Positions 47,869-56,529 of a stretch of DNA of 64,000 nucleotides are shown here, in pieces. The translations under genes were made by a program, and so were the position numbers. The notes beneath the pieces are model-generated. The model saw nothing but the letters and a program-made list of their open reading frames with translations. It did not search any database and had not been told where the DNA came from. The DNA is taken from NCBI RefSeq assembly GCF_016714285.1, contig NZ_JADJNN010000013.1, forward strand, positions 221,307 to 285,306. Reading direction: 5' to 3'. This stretch comes from Nannocystis sp. (lineage in GTDB: Bacteria > Myxococcota_A > Polyangia > Nannocystales > Nannocystaceae). Each line of letters starts with the position of its first letter. Position 1 is the first letter of the stretch.

Positions 47869-48852
47869 TCACAGCGGCTCGCAGACGTACTCGGTGCCGT
47901 CGAAGGCAGTCTCGCTCGGGCACACCGCGGGCGAGCCGCACCCGCACACGCCGTCGACGCAGGTGTCGGCGCCGACGAGGCCGGCGCAGTCCTGGTCGCT
48001 CTTGCAGGCGCAGCGGCCCTCGACGCACCACGCGTGCGGCCCGGCGTCGGCGCAGTGATCGTCGCTGTCGCACACGCAGCCGCCGTCTGCGCCGCAGATC
48101 GGCTGGGTCGGGTACTTCTCGCACTCGGCGTTCGACCTGCAGGGCTCGGGGACCAGGTTGCAGTTAAGGAACGGCGCGAGTCCCCCGACCGGGTCGCAGA
48201 AGACGTCTCGGGCGATGCACACCTCGGCCTCACCGCCCTCCAGCAGCGGGAGCGTCGCCGTCTCGTAAGCGTCGGTCGGGCACCCGCCCCTCTCGTCGGG
48301 CAGCAGCGGGCAGCTCCCTTGCGAGAACCCCGCGAGCGCGACGCACACGCGACCGGTGCCGCACTCCGCCGTCGACTCGCAGAAGATCAGCTGCCCCGAG
48401 AACACGATCTGGCAGAACTCGTCGCTGTTGCATTCGGCCGGCTTGCCGCCCGGGCGACAGCGGCCCTCCTTGCATTCGTAGCCCTGGTCGACACCGTCGA
48501 TCCAGCAGTCGCGGTCGGCGGCGCAGGCCTCCTGGCAGAAGCCGCCGTCGCCCGCGCCTCCGGTCGTGGCGTCGCCGGTCTCGCTGCTTGTCGGTGTGTT
48601 GGTTGTCTCGCCCGCGGTCGCGTCCTCCGTGCCGCCGCTCGTCGGCATCGCGGTCGTCGTGGAGCCGCCTGACCCCGCCGTGGTGGTGGGCAGATCGGCC
48701 GTGGTGCTGGCCTCGCCGACCGAGCTCGTGACCATGGGCTCGCTCGCGCTGGCCGCAGGGTCCCCGACGCAGCCAGGCGACCCCGCGCTCACACACAGAA
48801 GGAGGAGCCGCGCGACCGGGCGCGGCGCGAACCGAAATGACACTCGTGACAT
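47869..48852 (-). CDS. Cys-rich lipoprotein
   Basis: A 327-residue protein starting at 48852 (MSRVSFRFAPRPVARLLLLC), with lipobox in SPGC and a Thr/Ser/Gly linker. The mature part consists of many small Cys modules: FCQEACAADRDCWIDG, YECKEGRCRPGG, CGADGGCVCDSDDHC, WCVEGRCACKSDQDC and TCVDGVCGC. The C-D/S-x-D-x-C spacing recalls EGF/Dickkopf-like small domains in myxobacterial surface proteins. Partner and function are unknown. It is divergent from another Cys-rich lipoprotein at 49056. Confidence 0.82.
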   Translation of the reverse strand: MSRVSFRFAPRPVARLLLLCVSAGSPGCVGDPAASASEPMVTSSVGEASTTADLPTTTAGSGGSTTTAMPTSGGTEDATAGETTNTPTSSETGDATTGGAGDGGFCQEACAADRDCWIDGVDQGYECKEGRCRPGGKPAECNSDEFCQIVFSGQLIFCESTAECGTGRVCVALAGFSQGSCPLLPDERGGCPTDAYETATLPLLEGGEAEVCIARDVFCDPVGGLAPFLNCNLVPEPCRSNAECEKYPTQPICGADGGCVCDSDDHCADAGPHAWCVEGRCACKSDQDCAGLVGADTCVDGVCGCGSPAVCPSETAFDGTEYVCEPL

Positions 48853-49055
48853 CGTGCTGCTTTCTCGCCTGCCAGCCGCGGCCGACGACCCTCGCGGAGT
48901 CGGCGGCATCGACCGATTGATCCGAAGAATCGACACGAGCGCCCGCGCGCACGCGACCTCCTCCACTCGCACACGGAGGTGCGGATCAAATTGGCGTCGA
49001 TGACGACTCCCCCGGGGACGCCCGCGCCGAATGCGGGCGCCCAAGGAGCGCTTCG

Positions 49056-50801
49056 ATGTCATCGCCCACGCACCGCTGTCCTGCCCTCATACGCATCCTC
49101 CTGTGCGCCGCCCCCGGGCTCGCCGCCTGCCCCGGCGAGCCCGCGGCCACCACCGCCTCCGAGCCCACCGCGACGGCCGCGAGCAGCTCCGGCCTGCCGA
49201 CGGACCCGGGCACGAGCGGGGAGCTGCCCACGAGCGGCGAGCCACCTGGCACGAGCGGCGAGCCGCCCACGAGCGGCGAGCCGCCCACGAGCGGCGAGCC
49301 GTCTGGCTCGAGCAGCGAGCCCGTCACCGCCAGCACGGGTGAGCCGTGTCCACCCGGGAGCCGCGGCTGTGCATGTCTCATGGGACAGGTCTGCGACGAC
49401 CCCCTCGTGTGCATCGACGACCTCTGCAGCGAGCCGACGGCTGGCTGCGGGGACGGCGTCCTCGACCGCGGCGAGGGCTGCGACGACGGCCGCGACAACG
49501 GGCCCGGCAACGCCTGCAAGGCCGACTGCACGGTCAACGTCTGCGGCGACGGCGACCTGGGCCCCGGCGAGGCATGCGACGACGGGGACACGCGCGCGGG
49601 CGATGGTTGCAGCGCCGGGTGTCAGCTCGAGCTCTGCGGCGACGGGATGGTCGACCCCGGCGAGGCGTGCGACGACGGCAACCTGGTGGCCGGCGACGGC
49701 TGCGAGGCTGACTGCAGCTGGACCCCGTGCAGCGTCGTGTGGGAGGTCAGCCACGCCGATCCGGACGGCTCGCTGCACGGCAAGAAGGTCGCAACCGACG
49801 CGAACGGCGACATCGTGATCGTCGCGACCCTGCGCCCCGCCCAGGTCGACTCCCGCCTCCTCACGCTCAAGCTCGATCCCGCGGGCGCGTTGATCTGGGC
49901 CCAGGAGGCCGCCGATCTGCGCATGGATGGCAACGGTCTGGCGATCACGGCGGACGGCGGCATCGTCGGCATCGGCGTGGAATACGAGCAGCCCTTCCTC
50001 CGCGACCTCGCGCGGCGCTTCGCCCCCGACGGCGCCCCCGGCTGGCTCACGCAGAACATCGCGGCCCAGTCGTCGCAAGGCTTCGGGGCGGCGATGACGC
50101 CGGACGGCGCCGTGATCGCGGCCGGCTTCCGGCAGGTCCAGACCACCAGCATCCCGTGGCTCGCGCGCCTCGACGCGGACACCGGCGCGGTCCTGTGGTC
50201 GAGCGCCGCCCAGATCCCGGGGACGACCGGGGCCCAGCACCTGGCGGTCGCGGTCGACGCTGCCGGTGCGATCTACACGACGGGCGTCGTGTGGATCGGC
50301 GACGACCCGCGCCTCCTGGTGCGCAAGCTCGGCCCGGACGGCGTCCAGCAGTGGATGGTCGCCGTCGAAAACCCGGGCGCCGGCTTCGCCCGCGGCTGGG
50401 ACATCGAGCCGACCCCGGCAGGGGGCGTCGCCGTCACCGGCGAGTTCTTCTACGGCGGCGGCGCCGGCGGCGATCTGTGGGTCGGCGTGTTCGACGGTGA
50501 CGGCGCGCCGCTGTGGTCCGACGTGCACAACGGCGGCCCGGGCGAGAGCTACGACGTCGGCTACGGCGTCGCCGTGGGGGCCGAGGGCCACGTGCACGTC
50601 GTCGGTCACGTCGATCCCGACGTCTACCAGCGGACCTACCGCCGATACGCCAGCACGGGCGACCTGCTGTGCTCCCTCACGCTGCCCGGGCCGGGCCAGA
50701 CGCACAATCGCCTCTTCGACGTCGCGCTCGACGGCGACGGCTTCCCGCTGATCGTGGGGCACCTGGTCGGCGCGCTGTCCGTCGCCCGACTGACGCCCTG
50801 A
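49056..50801 (+). CDS. DUF4215-type Cys-repeat lipoprotein with beta-propeller-like domain
   Basis: A 581-residue exported protein; AAPGLAAC is the likely lipobox. AAGGAG lies seven bases before the ATG. A linker of TSGEPP repeats precedes three copies of the myxobacterial Cys-rich repeat: CGDGVLDRGEGCDDG, CGDGDLGPGEACDDG with AGDGCSAGC, and CGDGMVDPGEACDDG with AGDGCEADC. The remaining 350 residues contain repeated blades of the type GGVAVTGEF and RKLGPDGVQQWM, where a strand pair ends near a Trp (ALIWAQ, AVLWSS, APLWSD), as in beta-propeller proteins. Probably a surface-anchored binding protein. Confidence 0.88.
   Translation: MSSPTHRCPALIRILLCAAPGLAACPGEPAATTASEPTATAASSSGLPTDPGTSGELPTSGEPPGTSGEPPTSGEPPTSGEPSGSSSEPVTASTGEPCPPGSRGCACLMGQVCDDPLVCIDDLCSEPTAGCGDGVLDRGEGCDDGRDNGPGNACKADCTVNVCGDGDLGPGEACDDGDTRAGDGCSAGCQLELCGDGMVDPGEACDDGNLVAGDGCEADCSWTPCSVVWEVSHADPDGSLHGKKVATDANGDIVIVATLRPAQVDSRLLTLKLDPAGALIWAQEAADLRMDGNGLAITADGGIVGIGVEYEQPFLRDLARRFAPDGAPGWLTQNIAAQSSQGFGAAMTPDGAVIAAGFRQVQTTSIPWLARLDADTGAVLWSSAAQIPGTTGAQHLAVAVDAAGAIYTTGVVWIGDDPRLLVRKLGPDGVQQWMVAVENPGAGFARGWDIEPTPAGGVAVTGEFFYGGGAGGDLWVGVFDGDGAPLWSDVHNGGPGESYDVGYGVAVGAEGHVHVVGHVDPDVYQRTYRRYASTGDLLCSLTLPGPGQTHNRLFDVALDGDGFPLIVGHLVGALSVARLTP
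49211..49310 (+). repeat. Coding tandem repeats for TSGEPP
   Basis: Five to six units, mostly 18 bases (CACGAGCGGCGAGCCGCC), with one longer variant, forming the linker after the lipidated Cys. The last three copies are nearly identical, a sign of recent slippage. Confidence 0.8.
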
Positions 50802-50853
50802 GCGCGGCCGACCCCGGGGGGGCGCCACGGCCTGTGGTACAGTCGCGCCCGCG

Positions 50854-51426
50854 ATGACGGACGCGAGCGAGGCGGTGGCGACGGACCACGAGCTGCTCGA
50901 CGCCTGGTGCGCGGGCGACCGGGAGGCCGGCGACGCGCTGATCCGGCGCCACTTCGAGGCGGTATGCCGGTTCTTTCGCGGCAAACTCGGCGACGACATC
51001 GAGGATCTCGTGCAGTGCACGTTTCAGGTGTGCGTGGCGCGGCGGGCGACGCTGCGGGCGGACGGGACCTTCCGCGGCTTCATGTTCGGGGTGGCGCGGC
51101 ACCTCTTGATCGACCATCTGCGCCGCCGATACCGGCGGGGGCAGCATGAGGACGTCGAGCAGCACTCGCTGCGGGCGCTGGGGACCTCGCCGTCGGCGGC
51201 GGTGGCCCGCGACGAGCGCGAGGCGCTGGTGCGCGAGGCGATGCAGCAGATCTCGCTCGAGCAGCGAATGATCCTCGAGCTGGCGCACTGGGAGGGCTGC
51301 TCGGGGCGAGAGATCGCGGAGGCGCTGGAGATCGGGGAGCACACGGTGCGCAGCCGGCTGGCGCGGGCCCGGGCGGCGCTGCGCGAGCAGGTCGAGGCGC
51401 TCGGCGGGCAGTGGGCGCAGGCGTAA
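50854..51426 (+). CDS. ECF-type RNA polymerase sigma factor
   Basis: A 190-residue sigma-70 family protein with only regions 2 and 4. Region 2: ALIRRHFEAVCRFFRGKLGD, DLVQCTFQVCVARRATLR and FRGFMFGVARHLLIDHLRRR. Region 4: QRMILELAHWEGCSGREIAE followed by GEHTVRSRLARARAALREQ, a helix-turn-helix for the -35 element. No anti-sigma gene is beside it. Instead the gene converges, with one base between the stop codons, on a Ser/Thr kinase gene, a pairing that may reflect control by phosphorylation. Confidence 0.93.
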   Translation: MTDASEAVATDHELLDAWCAGDREAGDALIRRHFEAVCRFFRGKLGDDIEDLVQCTFQVCVARRATLRADGTFRGFMFGVARHLLIDHLRRRYRRGQHEDVEQHSLRALGTSPSAAVARDEREALVREAMQQISLEQRMILELAHWEGCSGREIAEALEIGEHTVRSRLARARAALREQVEALGGQWAQA

Positions 51427-51427
51427 G

Positions 51428-54097
51428 CTACGGGCGGACCGCGGCGCGCAGGCGGGCGAGCTCGTCCCGGGTCACGTCGGCGGCGATGTGCGGCTCGGCG
51501 GCGTCGAGCAGGGCGAGGACGCGGGCCCGCTCGGCCGCGCCGCCGGTGGCCCACAGGGTTTGCGCGAGCTGCAGCTCGAGGCTGGCGCGCTGGTCGGGCG
51601 GGCAGGCGACGGCGGCGAAGCGGGCGTGGGTCGCGTCGAGGATCGCTACGGCCTCGTCGGCGCGGCCGAGCTCGTGGAGGATGCCGCCGTGGATCTCGTT
51701 GCAGGCCATGACGTCGCAGTGCTCGGGGGGGAGGGCGGTGGACTGGATGGCGGTGGCGCGGGTGGTCAGGACCAGGGCCTCGTCGAGGCGGCGGAGGTTT
51801 CGCAGGGGCGTACCCATGTTGCAGAGCACGAGCGCGACGGTGGGGTGGTCCGGGCCGAGCAGGCGCTCGTCGATGGCGAGGGCGGCTCGCTGCTCGACGA
51901 GCGCGTCGGCCCAGCGGCGGCGGCGGTTGTGGACGATCGAGGCGTTCATGCGGGCGGCGGCGAGGAGGACGTGGTCGCCAGGGAAGTTGGCGGCGGCGAT
52001 CGCCCGGGCGCGATCGAAGTGGCGCAGGGCGGCGTCGTACTCCGCGAGCTCGGTGAGGACGCCGCCGAGGTTGATGTGGAGGCTGGCGAGCCACGGGTGG
52101 AGCGCGCCGACCAGGGGCTCGAGCTCGGCGATCGAACGCGTGATCAGGTCGACGGCGACGGCGTATTCGCCGAGCATGTCGCGGCACTTGCCGAGGTTGC
52201 CGAGCGAGACCGCGGCGGCGCGGCGCTGGTCGTGCTGCAGGGCGTAGTCGCGGGCGCGGCTCAGCTCGTCGCAGGCCACTGAGGTGGGGGCGGCCTCGAG
52301 GGCGACGGTGCCACGGGTGAGGAGCACGCTCATCCGCAGCGGGGTGGGCTCCCCGGCCTGGCGCGTGAAGGCGTCGGCGAGCGCGAGCAGCTCGTCGTTG
52401 CGGGCCGCGTCCCCCTGGGCGTTGTGCAGCTGGGCGAGCAGGAGCGCGGCCCAGCCGGCCTGCAGCGGCTCGGCGTGGGCGACCGCGGTGGTGAGCGCCT
52501 CGCGGGCGCGCTCGAGGCCACGGTCGAAGCGGCTGGCGAGGCGGTCCGAGTTGCCAGCGACGACCAGGACCTCGGCGAGCAGGGCGGGGCTGTCGACCTC
52601 GCGGGCGCGGGTGAGGGCCTCCTCGAGGAGGGGCGCGGCCGCGGCCGCGCGCCCGGTGTCGAGCTCGGCGCGGGCCCGGGCGAGGCTGCCGCGGACGACC
52701 CGTCGCCGGGCGACGAGGGCGGGGTCGCTGGTGACGATGAGATCGGTCGGGGCGGCACGGTCGCAGGCGTCGATCGGGGGCAGGCGCTCGACCGCGGTGA
52801 CGGCGTTGGTGATCGTCGCGGCGTCGGCGGCGGCGAAGCGGTCGACGAGAGCGGCGAGGTGAAGGCGGTGGTCCTCGAGGCAGGCGAGGCGCTGCTCGAG
52901 CAGCGGCGCGGGGAGGATCGCCCGCACGCCGGCGTCCTCGCAGGCGCGGGCGTGGGCGGCGATCCACGCGGCGGCGTAGCGGTCGAGGGCGGGCCGCACG
53001 GTCGCCCAGGTCTCGCGCGCGAACGGGACGGCGGCGGTGATGAAGGCCGCGGCGAGGGCGTCGGCGCGGTCGTCGTTCCAAGTCCCGGCGATCTGCGCCC
53101 AGGGCGAGAGGCAGCGCGGGGCGGGGGTGCTCCGCTGGCCGAACTGGTAGGCGCCGAGCACGAGGCCGACGAGCAGGAGGGCCGCGAGGACGCGCAAGCC
53201 GCGGGCGGGGCGCGGGGCGAGCGCGGCGAGGAGCTCGTGCATCGTGGCGAAGCGCTCCCCCGGATTCGATCGCATGCCGCGGCGCAGGGCCGCGAGCACC
53301 CGCGACGACACACCGGGGCGCTCGGGCGGGAGCTCTTGCCCGCCCTGCGGGCGCTGGCCGAGCAGGGCCTCCCAGGCGGTGACGCAGAACGAGTACTGAT
53401 CGGCGCGCGGGTCTCCGAGGGCGCCCTCGCGGCGCTCGGGGGCCATGTATCCGGGCGTGCCGGCGCCGGGGAAGGAGGCAGGTGAGAACCCGGAGACGGG
53501 GCTTGCGGCGCCCGTGTCGAGGAGCGGACGGGCGAGGCCGAAGTCGATGACGCGGGCGTGTCCGGCGGCGTCGACGAGCACGTTCGCGGGCTTGAAGTCG
53601 AGGTGGACGAGGCCGGCGTCATGGGCCGCCGCGAGGCCGCTGCCGGCCTCGAGGAGGATGTCGAGGATCGCCGCGGAGGAGCGTGGCTCGCGGAGCCAGA
53701 CCCGGAGGTCGCCGCCCTCGACGTATTCCATGACCACGAAGACCTGGTCCGCGAGCACGCCGACCTCGTGCACGGTGACGACGGCGGGGTGGCTGAGACG
53801 GGCGAGGGCCCGGCCCTCGCGCAGGACCTCGCGCAGCCCGCGGTCGCCGCGGGTGTGCAGGACCTTGAGGGCGATCTTGCGGTCGAGGTCCGGGTCGTAG
53901 GCGAGAAAGACCGTGCCCATGCCGCCGCCGCCGAGCGGGCCCAGCACGGTGAAGCGGCCAAGGCGGAACGGCTGGTCGTCGGCTCCGACGACAGCGTGGC
54001 GGACCCAGGCGCGCAGGGAGCAGGCGAACACATCGGTCTGCGCCGGGCGGATCGCCATCAGGGCGTCGATCAGGTCGGGCTCCTCGATGCTGGTCAC
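51428..54097 (-). CDS. Ser/Thr protein kinase with TPR C-terminal region, HLD variant
   Basis: An 889-residue protein built like the one at 44674: glycine loop GGGGMG (56-61), Lys78 in KIALKVL, DFG (185-187), APE (219-221), a membrane helix at about 301-318, then TPR-like repeats (SLGNLGKCRDMLGEYAVAVD, SLHINLGGVLTELAEYDAAL, LCNMGTPLRNLRRLDEALVL). The catalytic loop is HLDFKPANV (165-173): the Asp base is kept but the usual Arg before it is Leu. It is therefore a non-RD kinase, probably active without activation-loop phosphorylation. It converges with the ECF sigma gene. Confidence 0.92.
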   Translation of the reverse strand: MTSIEEPDLIDALMAIRPAQTDVFACSLRAWVRHAVVGADDQPFRLGRFTVLGPLGGGGMGTVFLAYDPDLDRKIALKVLHTRGDRGLREVLREGRALARLSHPAVVTVHEVGVLADQVFVVMEYVEGGDLRVWLREPRSSAAILDILLEAGSGLAAAHDAGLVHLDFKPANVLVDAAGHARVIDFGLARPLLDTGAASPVSGFSPASFPGAGTPGYMAPERREGALGDPRADQYSFCVTAWEALLGQRPQGGQELPPERPGVSSRVLAALRRGMRSNPGERFATMHELLAALAPRPARGLRVLAALLLVGLVLGAYQFGQRSTPAPRCLSPWAQIAGTWNDDRADALAAAFITAAVPFARETWATVRPALDRYAAAWIAAHARACEDAGVRAILPAPLLEQRLACLEDHRLHLAALVDRFAAADAATITNAVTAVERLPPIDACDRAAPTDLIVTSDPALVARRRVVRGSLARARAELDTGRAAAAAPLLEEALTRAREVDSPALLAEVLVVAGNSDRLASRFDRGLERAREALTTAVAHAEPLQAGWAALLLAQLHNAQGDAARNDELLALADAFTRQAGEPTPLRMSVLLTRGTVALEAAPTSVACDELSRARDYALQHDQRRAAAVSLGNLGKCRDMLGEYAVAVDLITRSIAELEPLVGALHPWLASLHINLGGVLTELAEYDAALRHFDRARAIAAANFPGDHVLLAAARMNASIVHNRRRRWADALVEQRAALAIDERLLGPDHPTVALVLCNMGTPLRNLRRLDEALVLTTRATAIQSTALPPEHCDVMACNEIHGGILHELGRADEAVAILDATHARFAAVACPPDQRASLELQLAQTLWATGGAAERARVLALLDAAEPHIAADVTRDELARLRAAVRP

Positions 54098-54193
54098 GGC
54101 GGCTCCGGTGCGGCCCGCTGGCGGCCCATTGTAGAGGGACGTGCGCGCCGTGTCACGCGAAGCGCCCAGGCAGGTCGACCCTGACCTGGCCTC

Positions 54194-54997
54194 CTACGTC
54201 CCGTCCCGCACCAGCACCCAGTTGACGAACTGCAGGCGCCCGCGCTGAGAGAACCGCGAGTGACCCCACCCAGCGAGCCGCCCGAGCCCGCGCGCGATGG
54301 GCCCCAGCCCGGCCGCGTACTCCACGATCGGGATGGCCGCGCTGGCATGCATGTCCCGGCTGCGATATCCGAGCCGACGAAACAGCGCCTCGTACCACGA
54401 CGCGGGACGGTAGTAACTCGTGCCACGCCATGTCGTGCCATCGGTCGTGACATTGGTGCGCAGATAGATCGCACCCCGGGCTGACTGCGCCGCCGCGACC
54501 CGCCCCAGCAGCGCCTCCGCGGCCTCCTCCGGGAGACACTGGATAAACCCCCCCATACACACCAAATCGGCGCCCGCGAGCTCGCCCGTCGTCAGCGCGT
54601 TCTCCTCGACGAAGCGCATCGTCGGCGCCGCGACCGGACCGGCCGCCAGCTCCCGGCACAGCCGGCCCGCGCCGGCCCGCGCCAGCTCGAGGAAGTGCGG
54701 ACTCAGGTCGATCCCCACGATCTCAGGGGCGAACCCATACTGTGCATATCGCAGGGTCCAATCCCCGACAGCGCAGCCGATGTCGACCAGCTTACCCACC
54801 GGCAGATGATCGGCCAGGATCCGCCGCAACCGACGGACCATCGCGTCCCGAAACCACCCTTGCATTCCCCCGACCACCGTCGCAGACCCAGATACGAGGA
54901 TATAATCGCGCGGATCACCATATTTCTGCCGCCTCCATGCCTCCTGCCCAGACCCGTCCGGCCCGGTCCTGTCCTCTCCTGCCTCGCTCCGGCCCAT
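54194..54997 (-). CDS. Class I SAM-dependent methyltransferase
   Basis: About 267 residues from the Met of MGRSEAGED; a longer frame starts at 55051. Motif I is LVDIGCAVGDWTLRYA and the acidic motif II residue is in EIVGIDLSPHFLE; a post-motif segment DLVCMGGFIQCLPEEAAEA follows, which is the methyltransferase 11/25 layout. The front part (YGDPRDYILVSGSATVVGGM) and the C-terminal RPASWYEALFRRLGYRSRDM suggest a small-molecule or O-methyltransferase. No biosynthetic cluster surrounds it, so the substrate is unknown. Confidence 0.85.
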   Translation of the reverse strand: MGRSEAGEDRTGPDGSGQEAWRRQKYGDPRDYILVSGSATVVGGMQGWFRDAMVRRLRRILADHLPVGKLVDIGCAVGDWTLRYAQYGFAPEIVGIDLSPHFLELARAGAGRLCRELAAGPVAAPTMRFVEENALTTGELAGADLVCMGGFIQCLPEEAAEALLGRVAAAQSARGAIYLRTNVTTDGTTWRGTSYYRPASWYEALFRRLGYRSRDMHASAAIPIVEYAAGLGPIARGLGRLAGWGHSRFSQRGRLQFVNWVLVRDGT

Positions 54998-55226
54998 CGC
55001 GCACCATCCCTGAGCTGTCGATGGCCCCGCCCAGGACGCGCCGCCCCGCACAATGCTGGGCCCACATCGGGCGCTCGGCCAAATACTCAGGGCCGATCAT
55101 ACGCGCTCCGTATGGCCGATCTATGGGTACTTCCGTGACGCCGTGGTCACATGAATAGGTATTTTGCTGACACGACCCTTCGGTCGCGTATCACACCATC
55201 CGCGAAGCTCAGGGCACTGCCTCCCG

Positions 55227-55622
55227 CTACCACCCGCAGCTCGGCAACGCGATCGCAGCAGCCGCCCGCGCCGCGACACAGGTCCCCTCCAGCGTATCCG
55301 CCGTCTTCGGGTCCGCCTTCGCCACCACCCAGCTCGCCGCCTGCTGCTCCACCACCTTGCGATGCGGCGCCGCGAACTCCTCCTTCATCTCGCCGATACA
55401 CGCGCGATAGGTCTCGAGATACGCGTCGCAGACCTGCACCCCGACCTTGCCGTCCGCCGCCAGCACCGCGGGCGCGACCACCGGGGCCACCACCGGCGAT
55501 GCCACCGAGCCCGCCGCGATCACGGGCGCCGGCGCCGCGATCTCCGGCACCGCCGCCTCCGCGGCAGGGGCCGCCTCGGAACCACAAGCAATGAACACCA
55601 CGACGAGCGACAAATAGCGCAT
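55227..55622 (-). CDS. Small Ala/Val-rich lipoprotein
   Basis: A 131-residue protein, MRYLSLVVVFIACGSEAAP, with lipobox FIAC. An Ala/Pro/Val linker precedes a helical domain with four Cys (QVCDAYLETYRACIGEMKEE and DTLEGTCVAARAAAAIALPSC) and a typical C-x3-Y-x3-C pair. This is the pattern of short secreted myxobacterial proteins in which two helices are cross-linked. Function unknown. Confidence 0.75.
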   Translation of the reverse strand: MRYLSLVVVFIACGSEAAPAAEAAVPEIAAPAPVIAAGSVASPVVAPVVAPAVLAADGKVGVQVCDAYLETYRACIGEMKEEFAAPHRKVVEQQAASWVVAKADPKTADTLEGTCVAARAAAAIALPSCGW

Positions 55623-55808
55623 CCAGACCTCCAGGTCGGAGCGCAACGCGCGACCCGGCCCGCTGGTTCCACACCGTCACCGTCGCTCGCAACCCCCAAT
55701 GCTCGCCGCGGGAACCATCGCCGGGCCCAGGCCTCGCCAAGCCGGCAGCCCGGCACCACCCGACCACCTTCCGATCGCCGCGGGAACCAGGACCCCCGCT
55801 CATGCGTG

Positions 55809-56462
55809 ATGGACGACCCCACCATGCCCTGCACCCGCCTCGCCCTCGCCCCCCTCGCCCTCCTCGCCATGTTCGCCGCCCCGCCGAGCCCCGCGAGCGC
55901 CTGCATGAACGAGGTCGAGCGCGTCGTCGACGTCACCAACCAGGCGATCCGCACCGCCGAGGAGCTGCTCGCCCGCAACAACTATCGCGGCGCCGCCAAG
56001 GTCGTGCTGGGCACCTTCCCGAAGGTCCTGGTCGCCGATCACCAGACCCGCCGCCAGGCGCTGTTCCACCGCGGCCAGCGCATCGTCGCCCTGGCCCAGA
56101 TCCGCAGCGGCGGCGACATCCGGATCGCCGGCCTCCCCGCCAGGACCGACGCCGACCGCGAGGTCGCCCTCGCCTGGGCCGCCGCCACCCTCCGCCTCCA
56201 CGCCGCCCGCGGCGACACCAGCGTCGTCCTCACCAGCGAGCTCGCCGAGGCCCTCGCCCAGCGCCCCGCCGAACGCCACGAGGCCCACGCCCTCCTCAAG
56301 GAGCTCGCCGACGCCGACATCATGCCCACCGCCCGCGCCTGGTCCGTCCTCGCCGCCCTCGAGCAGCAACGCGGCGACACCAACGCGGCCGCCCGCGCCA
56401 CCGCCCGCTGCAAAGAGCTCGCCCCCGACGACGCCAGCTGCGACCCCAAAGGCGTCTCCTGA
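55809..56462 (+). CDS. Exported helical (TPR-like) protein
   Basis: A 217-residue protein; the Met at 55824 is an equally good start. A hydrophobic signal ALAPLALLAMFAAPPSPASA is followed by CMNEVERVVDVTNQAIRTAE. The mature part reads as antiparallel helical pairs (EELLARNNYRGAAKVVLGTF, REVALAWAAATLRLHAARGD, ARAWSVLAALEQQRGDTNAA), consistent with TPR repeats. It lies on the same strand as, and 67 bases before, the tetraheme cytochrome gene and may belong to the same transcript. Confidence 0.75.
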   Translation: MDDPTMPCTRLALAPLALLAMFAAPPSPASACMNEVERVVDVTNQAIRTAEELLARNNYRGAAKVVLGTFPKVLVADHQTRRQALFHRGQRIVALAQIRSGGDIRIAGLPARTDADREVALAWAAATLRLHAARGDTSVVLTSELAEALAQRPAERHEAHALLKELADADIMPTARAWSVLAALEQQRGDTNAAARATARCKELAPDDASCDPKGVS

Positions 56463-56529
56463 CCCCCTGGCGCGCGCACCGTCGTTCCACCACGACTCCC
56501 GCGCACCCTCGATCCCCCGCGCACCCTCG

